DNA from: Rhizomicrobium sp.
GTDB taxonomy: Bacteria; Pseudomonadota; Alphaproteobacteria; Micropepsales; Micropepsaceae
Direction: 5' to 3'
DNA length: 36,048 nt
Assembly (NCBI GenBank): GCA_025451875.1
Contig: JANWJQ010000106.1
Coordinates: 1-36,048, forward strand
Shown here: positions 16,751 through 25,004 of the stretch, piece after piece
Position numbering within the stretch: position 1 is the first letter of the stretch
Layout: each line of letters begins with the position of its first letter
The notes under the pieces: model-generated
What the model saw: only the letters and a program-made list of their open reading frames with translations
What the model was told of the DNA's origin: nothing
Databases searched by the model: none
Program-made: the position numbers and the translations under genes

Positions 16751-17413
16751 ATGCACGGGATCGATTTCGACATCGCGCATCTTCTGGCAGGCAGCCTGGT
16801 GCTGGTGAGCTTCATGATGCTCTATCAGGACCGGCTTTATGCCCTCCTTAATATCTACGCGCTCCACGCCGTGGTGCTTTCGCTGTCCGTCGGATGGCAG
16901 GCGCACATACAGGATGCGCCGCACCTCTTCATCACGGCCAGCATCGCGCTTCTGTTCAAGGCGATCTTCATTCCCATCGTCCTGCACCGCATGATCGTCA
17001 AGCTCGGCATCCATCGCGAGATCGAAGCGGTCGGCAGCATCGGCCTGACCATGCTTGTCGGAATCGGGCTCGTGGGACTGTCCCTGGCAGTGATGCTGAA
17101 AGTTACCGCCGGCGCCGATCTGGTGGCGCGCGAGGATATTGCCTTCGCGCTTTCGGTCGTCCTTCTCGGCCTTCTGATCATGGTCACCCGCCGCAACGCG
17201 GTCAGCCAGGTGGTGGGCTTCATGTCACTGGAGAATGGACTGGTCTTGGCCGCGACCGGCGCGAAGGGCATGCCGCTGGTGGTGGAGATCAGTGTCGCCT
17301 TTTCCGTGCTCATCGCTTTCATCGTCATCGGCATATTCCTGTTTCGTATCCGTGAGCGCTTCGACACGGTTGACGTGCGGGCATTGGATCGTTTTCGGGG
17401 TGAGCAGCGATGA
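16751..17413 (+). CDS. hyfE: Ehr/hydrogenase-4-type subunit E (NuoK-like)
   Basis: 220 residues, matching HyfE. Membrane helices are LLAGSLVLVSFMMLY, then FITASIALLFKAIFIPIVLH, and a C-terminal NuoK-like set (ISVAFSVLIAFIVIGIFLFR). Conserved Glu and Lys residues lie within helices (FMSLENGLVLAA). The start codon directly follows the hyfC stop, and the end overlaps hyfF by four bases. Confidence 0.9.
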   Translation: MHGIDFDIAHLLAGSLVLVSFMMLYQDRLYALLNIYALHAVVLSLSVGWQAHIQDAPHLFITASIALLFKAIFIPIVLHRMIVKLGIHREIEAVGSIGLTMLVGIGLVGLSLAVMLKVTAGADLVAREDIAFALSVVLLGLLIMVTRRNAVSQVVGFMSLENGLVLAATGAKGMPLVVEISVAFSVLIAFIVIGIFLFRIRERFDTVDVRALDRFRGEQR

Positions 17414-18858
17414 ACGTGCTTCTCGCCCACAACGTCGCTTTGGTGCTCTGGACTCCCATCGTGGCGGCAGCTGTGCTCGCAGTGCTTCCCAGCTACCGGC
17501 TCTCCGCGCGCCTCAATATGCTGGCGAGTTTCCTTACCTTGGCAGCAGCGTTGTCGCTTTTCGTCAGCCGCCCGGGCGCGAATTCCTATATCCTGGTCGA
17601 CGATCTCAATATCGTCTTCATCGTCCTGAACACCTTCGTCGGCTTCACGACGAGCGTTTTCAGCGCCAGTTACATCGGCCACGAGCTAGAGACGGGGCGG
17701 CTGACGCCGACATACCTGCGATTCTATCACGCTATGTACCAAGTGATGATGTTCGGTATGAACCTGGCACTTCTGGTCAACAATATCGGTCTCATGTGGG
17801 TGGCGATCGAGCTTGCCACCCTGGCGACTGTTCTCATGGTCGGCATCTACCGCACGCACGAAGCGCTCGAGGCGGCGTGGAAATATTTCATTCTCGCCAG
17901 CGTCGGCATCGCCTTCGCGCTGTTTGGCACCATCCTTGTCTACATGTCCGCCGTGCCCGTCGTCGGAGAAGGCCTCCCGGGCATGACCTGGACGGTTCTA
18001 GTTGCGAAGGTATCGGCCTTCGATCCGGCGCTTCTGAGCGTGGCCTTCATATTTCTCTTCCTTGGCTATGGCACCAAGGTGGGGCTCGCGCCCCTGCATG
18101 CCTGGTTGCCCGACGCGCATGCCGAAGGTCCCACACCGATCTCCGCCGTGCTGTCCGGATTGCTCCTGAATGTGGCGCTTTACGCCATTTTGCGGTTCAA
18201 GATGTTGATGGCCCTGAACGGCCGCGCGATCGCGCCGGGTCCTCTTATGGTGATCATCGGGCTGATCTCGCTCGTGTTCGCGGCGTTTATGCTCTATCGC
18301 CGCCGCGACATAAAAAGATTATTTGCGTATTCCTCCATCGAGCATATGGGCATCATTGTCTTCGCCTTCGGCATGGGCGGACCGCTGGCCAATTTTGCGG
18401 GCCTTCTGCAAATGACGATGCACAGCCTCACCAAGTCCGGAATATTCTTCACAGTCGGACATATCGCGCAGGTCAAGGGAACGCAGAAGATCGCCGACAT
18501 CCGCGGCCTGACCGAGACGCATCCCTTGTTGGGCTGGAGCTTGATCGTGGGCGTTCTCGCGATTGCGGGCATGCCGCCGCTGGGAATTTTTATGAGCGAG
18601 TTTCTGGTGGTGAGTTCGACCTTTGCGCGGTCGCCGCTTTTGGCGATCCCGCTGGTTTTCGGGTTGCTGGTCGCATTCGGTGCACTTTTGCTGCGCGTCC
18701 AGGGCTTCGCCTTCGGCGAGCCTACGGGGAATGCGACACCGGTGCGTGCCTCCTATCTGCCGATCTTTGCACATTTTGCGTTGGTGCTTATTGCCGGACT
18801 CTACTTGCCGCCGATGCTGGTGACTTGGTTCCAGCATGTGGCGCGGATGCTGGGATGA
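17410..18858 (+). CDS. hyfF: Ehr/hydrogenase-4-type subunit F (second antiporter-like subunit)
   Basis: 482 residues. The second ND4/ND5-type channel subunit of the complex. Signatures: LMWVAIELATLATVLMVGIY, LGYGTKVGLAPLHAWLPDAH, LSGLLLNVALYAILRFKML, and RDIKRLFAYSSIEHMGIIVF. It is somewhat shorter than E. coli HyfF. With HyfB this gives the complex two potential ion channels; the third antiporter subunit HyfD is absent. It overlaps hyfE and hyfG by four bases each (ATGA). Confidence 0.92.
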   Translation: MNVLLAHNVALVLWTPIVAAAVLAVLPSYRLSARLNMLASFLTLAAALSLFVSRPGANSYILVDDLNIVFIVLNTFVGFTTSVFSASYIGHELETGRLTPTYLRFYHAMYQVMMFGMNLALLVNNIGLMWVAIELATLATVLMVGIYRTHEALEAAWKYFILASVGIAFALFGTILVYMSAVPVVGEGLPGMTWTVLVAKVSAFDPALLSVAFIFLFLGYGTKVGLAPLHAWLPDAHAEGPTPISAVLSGLLLNVALYAILRFKMLMALNGRAIAPGPLMVIIGLISLVFAAFMLYRRRDIKRLFAYSSIEHMGIIVFAFGMGGPLANFAGLLQMTMHSLTKSGIFFTVGHIAQVKGTQKIADIRGLTETHPLLGWSLIVGVLAIAGMPPLGIFMSEFLVVSSTFARSPLLAIPLVFGLLVAFGALLLRVQGFAFGEPTGNATPVRASYLPIFAHFALVLIAGLYLPPMLVTWFQHVARMLG

Positions 18859-20366
18859 AGATGGCCTCTCTGATCGAAATCATCGCAAATGGAGCCAAGG
18901 TCGGTGATCAGCGGCCCTGGCCGCGCTTTGCCGTTGACGCCGTGCAGTGGCAGGAGATTGCGGAAGGGTTTCGCGACGGGGCTTTTGTTCTTTCCGGACT
19001 CTGGGGCGAGGCCGACGCTGTCCATATGGCGCTGCTCGACGGGGCGAGCGGAGAAATGGCCGTGGCGACGCTGCCTTGCCCAAGTGGGCATTTCCCGTCG
19101 ATTGGAAGCATTCATCCGCCGGCAATTCGGCCGGAGCGAGCGATCCACGATCTGTTTGGACACGTACCTGACGGTGCGCTGGATCTGCGTCCTTGGCTCG
19201 ATCATGGGTGTTGGGGTGTGCGCCACCCGCTCGGCGTGCGGCTGCCGGCGGAAGGGGGCTCGCCTTATGCGTTCCTTCCTACCGAGGGCGAAGGCCTCCA
19301 TCGGATCGCCGTCGGCCCCGTGCACGCTGGCATAATCGAGCCGGGGCATTTCCGCTTTACCGCGAACGGCGAAGCGATAGTGCGTCTGGAAGAACGCTTC
19401 GGCTACGCGCATAAGGGCGTCGAATCGCTGATGCACGGCCTTCCGCTTGATCGCGCCGCAAAGCTCGCCGGCCGCGTGTCGGGCGACAGCACCGTCGCCT
19501 ACGCGCTGACCTTCTCGCGGGCAGCGGAAGCGGCACTCGGCATCGACGCACCGCCACGAGCGCATTGGCTGCGCGCCCTCATGGCCGAACTCGAGCGTCT
19601 CGCCAACCATCTGGGCGACATAGGCGCGATCTGCAACGATGGCGGTTTCGCGCTAATGTTGGCCCATTGCGCCATTTTGCGCGAGCGCATACTGCGCGCA
19701 TCCGATGCCGGCTTCGGACACCGCTTGATGCGCGACGCCATCGTTGCAGGGGGTGTCACCACCGATTTGGACCCACAACGGATATTCAAGCTGCGCCAAC
19801 TCCTCACGGAATTAAACCGGGGGTTTCCGCAGCTTGTGGAGCTCTACGACAATACCGCCTCGCTCCAGGACAGAACGGTCGGGAGCGGTCGTCTCGATCC
19901 TGCATTGGCGCGCCAATTCGGCGCCGGCGGTTTTATCGGCCGCGCCTCAGGGCGTGATTTCGACGCGCGAAGAAAGTTCGCCTATCCTCCTTACGACCAA
20001 CTCGCATTTGACGTTCCCGTGCGCGACGACGGCGATGTCAACGCACGCGTGTGGATTCGCATCAAGGAAGTCGAGCAGAGTTTGGCGTTGATCGAACAAA
20101 TTCTGAACGATCTTCCGGGCGGGGCTGTACGTGTCGATCTCGTGCCACGCGCCGGTGAAGGCGTCGCGCTGGTCGAAGGATTTCGCGGCGACATCTTGGT
20201 TTGGCTGCAACTCGGCGATGACGCGCGCGTCAGGCGCTGCCACCTGCGCGATCCATCCTGGTTTCAGTGGCCGCTGCTGGAAGCGGCCATCGAAGGCAAC
20301 ATCGTTGCAGATTTTCCGCTGTGCAACAAATCGTTCAATTGCTCCTATTCGGGTTCGGATCTCTGA
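18855..20366 (+). CDS. hyfG: Ehr large subunit HyfG (NuoCD-like) without [NiFe] ligands
   Basis: 503 residues. A NuoC-like part (about 1-140) joins a NuoD/hydrogenase-large-subunit part. True group 4 hydrogenases have RxCGxC near the N-terminal side and DPCxxC at the C-terminus to bind NiFe. Here the first motif reads GRVSGDSTVAY (Ser209 and Ser212 in place of Cys), and the second reads RDPSWFQW (Ser468 and Gln471 in place of Cys). All four ligands are therefore gone, and hydrogen chemistry is not possible. Other landmarks remain: VGPVHAGIIEPGHFRF, YAHKGVESLMHGL, and the C-terminal FPLCNKSFNCSYSG. The same frame extends far upstream inside hyfF, but the ATGA overlap at 18855 marks the start. 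Confidence 0.92.
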   Translation: MKMASLIEIIANGAKVGDQRPWPRFAVDAVQWQEIAEGFRDGAFVLSGLWGEADAVHMALLDGASGEMAVATLPCPSGHFPSIGSIHPPAIRPERAIHDLFGHVPDGALDLRPWLDHGCWGVRHPLGVRLPAEGGSPYAFLPTEGEGLHRIAVGPVHAGIIEPGHFRFTANGEAIVRLEERFGYAHKGVESLMHGLPLDRAAKLAGRVSGDSTVAYALTFSRAAEAALGIDAPPRAHWLRALMAELERLANHLGDIGAICNDGGFALMLAHCAILRERILRASDAGFGHRLMRDAIVAGGVTTDLDPQRIFKLRQLLTELNRGFPQLVELYDNTASLQDRTVGSGRLDPALARQFGAGGFIGRASGRDFDARRKFAYPPYDQLAFDVPVRDDGDVNARVWIRIKEVEQSLALIEQILNDLPGGAVRVDLVPRAGEGVALVEGFRGDILVWLQLGDDARVRRCHLRDPSWFQWPLLEAAIEGNIVADFPLCNKSFNCSYSGSDL

Positions 20367-20368
20367 AC

Positions 20369-20902
20369 ATGCGCAGATTGCTGTTTCAAGGGCTGGTTCG
20401 TTCTCCACTGACGGAGCGTCTTCCTGTTCCAGATGATCCGGAGCTCGCAGCACTTTCCAGGAAGCTCGATGCCGCGGCTAAGCGACGCCTCGGACGCAGC
20501 CTTTCGATCCGCGCAATCGATGCCGGCTCTTGCAATGGATGCGAGCTGGAGATCAATGCGCTAAGCAATGCGTTTTACGATTTGGAGCGCTTCGGCTTGA
20601 AGTTCGTCGCCTCACCGCGCCATGCTGACGTTCTGTTCGTTACCGGCCCGGTCACGAAGAATATGCGCGAAGCGCTCGGCAGAACGTACCGGGCGACGCC
20701 CGATCCCAAATGGGTGGTCGCCGTTGGCGACTGTGCGATCGATGGCGGTCTGTTCGCCGAGAGCTACGCCGTGATCGGCGGAGTGGCAGAAGTCATTCCA
20801 GTAGATTTGATCATCCGCGGCTGTCCTCCGCGCCCGCGCGATCTGCTCAATGGATTGCTGGCGCTGATGGAGCAGCCGCGTCGCGCGGCGTCGTCACCAT
20901 GA
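20369..20902 (+). CDS. hyfI: Ehr small subunit HyfI (NuoB-like, one [4Fe-4S] cluster)
   Basis: 177 residues. It keeps the four cysteines of the proximal/N2-type cluster: AGSCNGCELEI (Cys55, Cys58), VAVGDCAIDGG (Cys122) and IRGCPPRPRD (Cys152). Unlike HyfG, this partner is intact, so a single electron-carrying cluster faces the altered active-site cavity. It is shorter than E. coli HyfI. The start lies two bases after the hyfG stop, and the end overlaps the next gene by four bases (ATGA). No HyfA or HyfH ferredoxin-type subunit is encoded nearby. Confidence 0.92.
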   Translation: MRRLLFQGLVRSPLTERLPVPDDPELAALSRKLDAAAKRRLGRSLSIRAIDAGSCNGCELEINALSNAFYDLERFGLKFVASPRHADVLFVTGPVTKNMREALGRTYRATPDPKWVVAVGDCAIDGGLFAESYAVIGGVAEVIPVDLIIRGCPPRPRDLLNGLLALMEQPRRAASSP

Positions 20903-21630
20903 TCCGGCTGGAAGATCGCAAGTCGCCCTTCGGCATCGTGACGATATTCCGGCGTATTCTAACAGGCGCCGTGATCTACGATCAGTTCGGCAGCAGTCAA
21001 AGCGAAGCGGATCGCAATGGCGTAAGTCTGGCTTCCTACATCCACGCCATCTACGACCTCATCCTGCAAGCTCGTGCGCAAACCGTGCTGATGATCGGCT
21101 GTGGTGGCGGTACGCTCGGAACGATGCTGGCGCGTGCCGACCGCAAAGTCACGATCGTCGATGTGAACCCGGATGCCTTCATCCTGGCTCGCCGCTATTT
21201 TGGCTTGCCGGAAGAGGTTGTTTGTCACGTCGAGGACGGCCAGGATTTCCTTGCGGCGTGCGCCAGCCGGTTTGACGCCATCGTGCTGGATGCATTTCAT
21301 GGAGATCACATTCCACCGCATCTTCGGTCGAGGGCGTTTTTCCAAATTGCGCGAGCACGGCTCGACCAGCGTGGCTGCCTGTTCGCCAATGTCCATGTTC
21401 GGGACGATCAAGACGGCACTCCCGGGCAAATGGCGGAGTGCGCGTCGGATGTCTGGACCGATGTCCGGTTGCTGGATTCACCGGGCTGGACCAATCGAAA
21501 TGCGATTGTTATGGCCGGCAACGTAAAGCAGCTTCGCTCGCCGGCGCTGGTCATCCCGCCCTTAGGTCTTGCTGAAGAACTCGCTCACGAACTCGACACG
21601 ATGAAGTTCCGTATTTGGCGCAGTGCATAA
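20899..21630 (+). CDS. Spermidine-synthase-like / SAM-binding protein coupled to the Ehr operon
   Basis: 243 residues with a Rossmann methyltransferase fold of the polyamine-synthase type: VLMIGCGGGTLGTMLARADR (nucleotide loop), VTIVDVNPDAFILARRYFG (acidic ribose-binding strand), HVEDGQDFLAA, and DAIVLDAFHGDHIPPHL, which corresponds to the DxxDP-type catalytic loop but lacks the usual second Asp-Pro. Whether it makes polyamine, methylates something or only binds a nucleotide cannot be told. Its ATG overlaps the hyfI stop, so it is translated with the complex. That placement argues for a role in building or regulating it. Confidence 0.82.
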   Translation: MIRLEDRKSPFGIVTIFRRILTGAVIYDQFGSSQSEADRNGVSLASYIHAIYDLILQARAQTVLMIGCGGGTLGTMLARADRKVTIVDVNPDAFILARRYFGLPEEVVCHVEDGQDFLAACASRFDAIVLDAFHGDHIPPHLRSRAFFQIARARLDQRGCLFANVHVRDDQDGTPGQMAECASDVWTDVRLLDSPGWTNRNAIVMAGNVKQLRSPALVIPPLGLAEELAHELDTMKFRIWRSA

Positions 21631-22201
21631 GGCCGATTGCTCGTTACCAATGGGGAGAAGGGCTAGAATTCAACCTGTGTCCCGCCGCTTCGACGAGCGG
21701 GGCGCAGCTTCGTTAGGTCGCGCCCCGCCCGATTACGATCGAGCCAGCCAATGGGTCGGCCGATTGGGCCCAAAGAGATGGCTCTGCTCTTTCGACGCCG
21801 CCAATTCGCGCCATATGCTGATCTATCTTCTCATCGCGACCAACACTCTTGCACGTCCCGCCGCTGTGCTTGATCTACGGGGCGCGCAATTCGACGACGC
21901 CCATGATCGCGTCGATCTCAACCGCCCGGCCGCTAGCAGAACAAGAAGCACCGGCCAATTCTTGCTGTTACGCCGACTTTGCGACCTTGGCTCAGGACGG
22001 TCGAAGATCCAAGATAGGCGACCAATCTGCAGCCCCCCCAGAGATTAAGGGCTTTCAGCGCGTTCAGCCTTCAAAAATAACAGGGAATACGATTGCCGTA
22101 ACAGGGAAACATATCGTCGAAAATAGGGAAAGCTAATCCAATAATAAGCGACTCGATACCAATGTCCCGTGGCGGGCAATGCGCCTCAGCCCCGAAGCAA
22201 T
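21631..22201. other. Intergenic region between Ehr operon and catabolic island
   Basis: About 570 bases with no supported gene. It holds the hairpin at 21699-21726 and, at about 22070-22115, a short repeated motif (AACAGGGAA at 22079 and again at 22100). Open frames are low-complexity and lack any family pattern. Confidence 0.5.
21699..21726 (+). terminator. Hairpin downstream of the Ehr operon
   Basis: GGGGCGC (21699-21705) pairs perfectly with GCGCCCC (21720-21726) across a 14-base loop, about 70 bases after the last stop codon of the operon. No T-run follows, so it may be an RNA-stabilising hairpin and not an intrinsic terminator. Confidence 0.3.
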
Positions 22202-22918
22202 TTATCGGAAAAGCCATTCGCGCAGCGCGTCAGTGACTTGGGCTGGTTGCTCCATCGCCACCATGTGACCGCTGTTTTTGATAACAACAAGATGGCTGCG
22301 GGGAATACGGGCCGCCATTTCCTCGTGAACCGAGACCGGACGCAGCGTGTCTGCATCACCAGGCGCGATCAGTGTGGGAACCGCAACGTGCGGAAGCATG
22401 TCGGTATAGTCGGTCCGCACCAGACCAGCCAGTGTGTGTGCGGCAAGCATCTGCGGCGTCTGGCGCGTCATCATCGCCACGACATCGTTGACCAGTGTCG
22501 GGTTTTCCATATTCGCGGGTGCCACCACCATCTTCACCCAGCCTTTTGCGAAAGCTTCCATGCCCTCGGCTTCCACCTTCGCAAGTATGCCGGTGCGCCT
22601 TGCCTCTTCCGCCTCGCGCGCCTCTTCGGTCACATGGCCACGATAATCTGTGGCAAGCAGTGCCAACTTCAGGACGCGGTCGGGCGCCTTCCGATAGACT
22701 TCCTGCGCCACTCTACCGCCCATCGAGTGCCCGGCCAGCGCAAACTGCGCGGGTGCTTCGGTTAACACTTTATCTGCCATCGCCTCGAAGCTTTCGAGCG
22801 ACCCGAATTCCACCACACGAGAATTGGCGAGGCCGGATAAGTCTTTCATCTGCGCATGCCAGAAAGCAGCGTCGCAGATCATGCCTGGCAGAAGGAGAAG
22901 CTCGACTCTATCAGCCAT
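22202..22918 (-). CDS. Alpha/beta-fold hydrolase
   Basis: 238 residues. Elements of the catalytic triad are visible: nucleophile elbow ALAGHSMGGRVAQEV (Ser), the acid in IAPGDADTLRPVSVH (Asp), and His in VIKNSGHMVAMEQP. The oxyanion region is LLLPGMICDAAFWHAQ. There is no signal peptide, so it is cytoplasmic. Typical substrates are esters, lactones or C-C bonds in ring-cleavage products; this one is not predictable. The ATG lies two bases after the stop of the metE-like gene, so the two are translationally coupled and share the operator-bearing promoter at 23995-24026. Confidence 0.85.
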   Translation of the reverse strand: MADRVELLLLPGMICDAAFWHAQMKDLSGLANSRVVEFGSLESFEAMADKVLTEAPAQFALAGHSMGGRVAQEVYRKAPDRVLKLALLATDYRGHVTEEAREAEEARRTGILAKVEAEGMEAFAKGWVKMVVAPANMENPTLVNDVVAMMTRQTPQMLAAHTLAGLVRTDYTDMLPHVAVPTLIAPGDADTLRPVSVHEEMAARIPRSHLVVIKNSGHMVAMEQPAQVTDALREWLFR

Positions 22919-22920
22919 GA

Positions 22921-23949
22921 TCAGGCCTGCTTCTCGCGCACGATGCGCGCGCCGTCCGCCATCGCCTTCATCTTTCCGAACGCCACCTCGCGCGGCAGAT
23001 ATTTAAGGCCACAATCCGGCGCGATGACGAGGCGTTTCACGTCTACATAAGGCAACGCCCGTTCGATGCGTTCCGCCACCATCTGCGGCGTCTCTACTTC
23101 ATGCGTGGAAAGATCGAGCACGCCAAGAATGATCGTCTTGTCCGGCAGCGATTTGAGGATGGACGTGTCCAGTTTGGATTGCGCGGTTTCGATCGATACC
23201 TGCTTTACCGACGTGTTGGCGAATTCCGGCAGGAAGGAATAGCCGTTTGGCCGCTCATGGATAATCGCGGCATAGCCGAAGCAGATATGCACGGCGGTCG
23301 TGCCTTTCACGCCCTCAAGTGCCCGCTCCAAAGCCTTGGCGCCGTACAGGCGCGCCTTCTCCGGCCGTGCCTGCATGTAAGGCTCGTCGATCTGCACGAC
23401 GTCTGCGCCGGCAGCGAACAGGTCCTTGATCTCCGCGTTCACTGCAGCGGCATAGTCGAGCGCCATCTCCTCTTCGCTTTTGTAGAAATCGTTCTGCGCC
23501 TGCTGCGACATGGTGAAGGGGCCCGGCACCGTCATCTTTACGGGCTTCTTCGTGTTCGCTTTCAGGAACTGCAGGTCGCGCACCTCTACGGAATTGCGGC
23601 GCCGTATCTTGCCAGTAACGCGCGGTACCGGATTGGGATGGCCACTGCGGTCAAGCGCCGTCCCCGGATTGTCGAGGTCGACGCCATCAAGCTCGGTAGC
23701 AAAGCGGTTTGAATAGCTTTCGCGGCGGATCTCGCCGTCCGTGACAATGTCGAGACCTGCCAACTCCTGATCCAGAATAGCCAGCCGGGTGGCGTCGTCC
23801 TGGGCCTCCTGCAACCACTGCGGATCGACGCGCCACAATTCATTCGCCCGCACACGCGGCGGGAAGCGCTTGGCGAGCTTGGATCGATCGAGCAGCCAAT
23901 CGGGCTGGGCGTAGGAGCCGACCAGGCTGGTGGGCAGAAGGGGCATCAT
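22921..23949 (-). CDS. Core-type (C-terminal) MetE-like zinc methyltransferase, copy 1
   Basis: 342 residues, only the catalytic C-terminal barrel of cobalamin-independent methionine synthase. Starts TSLVGSYAQPDWL; EIRRESYSNRFATEL, TVPGPFTMSQQ and DVVQIDEPYMQAR follow the family order. Zinc ligands appear as HxC in AVHICFGYA and Cys in VIAPDCGLKYLPREV. Full-length MetE has about 750 residues; core forms act with other methyl donors or acceptors (archaeal MetE, epoxyalkane:CoM transferase). Substrates here are unknown. Paired with a hydrolase downstream and divergent from an IclR regulator with a double operator between them. Confidence 0.85.
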   Translation of the reverse strand: MMPLLPTSLVGSYAQPDWLLDRSKLAKRFPPRVRANELWRVDPQWLQEAQDDATRLAILDQELAGLDIVTDGEIRRESYSNRFATELDGVDLDNPGTALDRSGHPNPVPRVTGKIRRRNSVEVRDLQFLKANTKKPVKMTVPGPFTMSQQAQNDFYKSEEEMALDYAAAVNAEIKDLFAAGADVVQIDEPYMQARPEKARLYGAKALERALEGVKGTTAVHICFGYAAIIHERPNGYSFLPEFANTSVKQVSIETAQSKLDTSILKSLPDKTIILGVLDLSTHEVETPQMVAERIERALPYVDVKRLVIAPDCGLKYLPREVAFGKMKAMADGARIVREKQA

Positions 23950-23994
23950 CGGGGCGTTTCCTTGGGCTTATTTTCTGGGGCGATGCTATAGGTT

Positions 23995-24026
23995 TTCTAT
24001 ATTTGGCGGTATCTTCGATTTCCGAA
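23995..24026. promoter_or_regulatory. Double IclR-type operator between metE-like 1 and iclR
   Basis: The site at 24014-24026 reads TTCGATTTCCGAA (TTCG-N5-CGAA). Exactly 19 bases to its left, 23995-24007 reads TTCTATATTTGGC, a degenerate copy that matches the weaker copy upstream of the lyase gene. The element lies between divergent genes and could control both. It is one of five similar operators in the island. Confidence 0.7.
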
Positions 24027-24054
24027 AAATCGCCTCTTGCGCGAATCTGATTTG

Positions 24055-24945
24055 ATGGACAAACGTCACTTAACTGCCTCTCGCGCGCCGCATTCCGTGG
24101 AACGCCGCAGGCCTCTCCCAAGCACGGACATGGACGCCGAAGAAAAAGAACCCCACGCCGATTCCGAATATCTCTCCACGCTGGAACGCGGCCTTTCGGT
24201 TCTGCGTGCCTTCGGCAAAGACAACCCTCAAATGACACTGAGCGAAGTCGCAGAGGTGACGGATCTTTCTCCGGCCGCCGCAAGGCGCTGCCTCAATACG
24301 CTGGTGAAGCTAGGTTACGTCGCCAAACATCACCGTCATTTTCTGCTACGCCCCGAGGTGATGGGTTTCGCCTCAGCCTATCTGGATTCGATGAGCCTCG
24401 GCGAGCTCGTGCGTCCGCATCTGCAGGCCGTGCGAGACGAAACAGGCGATAGTTCGTCCCTGGCCGTGCTCAGCGGTTACGACATCCTTTATCTCGTTCA
24501 TGTCTCGACCAACCGTATGATCCGGCTGGCGGCGGGCGTTGGCACGCGCTACCCCGCGTTTGCCACGTCTTTGGGCCGCGCGATGTTGGCTTTCGAGCAT
24601 GAAGAGGTGCGCAATCACTACCTCGATACCAGCACCTTCACCGCCTTCACAGAAAACACCATCACATCCCGCGCCGATCTGCGCCGTCTGTTCCTGGATG
24701 TCCGCAAGAGCGGCTATGCCGCCACGCAGGATGAACTTGATTATGGCTTGATCTCTATCGCGATCCCTATTCTTGACGATCAGGGACGATCGCTGGCCGC
24801 GATCAATTGCTCGACATCTACCTCGCGCGTTGGGAAGGAAGAACTGATCAGGACACGGCTCCCCATTCTGCAGAACGCGGCCCGGGCGATTGAACTGGCG
24901 CTCAGGCGCCAGCCTTATCTCCTGCGATCGGTACACCCGGATTGA
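24055..24945 (+). CDS. IclR-family transcriptional regulator
   Basis: 296 residues from ATG 24055; ATG 24130 is a plausible shorter start (271 residues) and neither has a clear ribosome site. Winged helix-turn-helix: YLSTLERGLSVLRAFG, MTLSEVAEVTDLSPAAARRC and LNTLVKLGYVA. Effector-binding domain: SLGELVRPHLQAVRDETGDS, AVLSGYDILYLVHV, RYPAFATSLGRAMLAF, and YAATQDELDYGLISIAIPIL with AINCSTSTSR, most like PcaR/PobR-type regulators of aromatic-acid catabolism. IclR proteins bind as dimers or tetramers, which fits the paired palindromes found in five promoters around it. It is the only regulator in the island and the natural candidate to bind them. Confidence 0.92.
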   Translation: MDKRHLTASRAPHSVERRRPLPSTDMDAEEKEPHADSEYLSTLERGLSVLRAFGKDNPQMTLSEVAEVTDLSPAAARRCLNTLVKLGYVAKHHRHFLLRPEVMGFASAYLDSMSLGELVRPHLQAVRDETGDSSSLAVLSGYDILYLVHVSTNRMIRLAAGVGTRYPAFATSLGRAMLAFEHEEVRNHYLDTSTFTAFTENTITSRADLRRLFLDVRKSGYAATQDELDYGLISIAIPILDDQGRSLAAINCSTSTSRVGKEELIRTRLPILQNAARAIELALRRQPYLLRSVHPD

Positions 24946-25004
24946 AGGAAAAAATTGCCGCGCCAGCGATCGGCATTCGCATGACGCGGCAGGGAGGAAT
25001 CCCC

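Noticed and set aside
17235-18854. Upstream extension of the hyfG reading frame (the frame is open from 17235 to 20366)
   Set aside because: This part runs antiphase through hyfE and hyfF, is Arg/His/Ser-rich without family features, and the ATGA overlap at 18855 gives the natural HyfG start.
18855-20902. Functional [NiFe] group 4 hydrogenase or formate hydrogenlyase
   Set aside because: All four NiFe cysteine positions of the large subunit are replaced, and no maturation, formate dehydrogenase or ferredoxin subunit genes are nearby.
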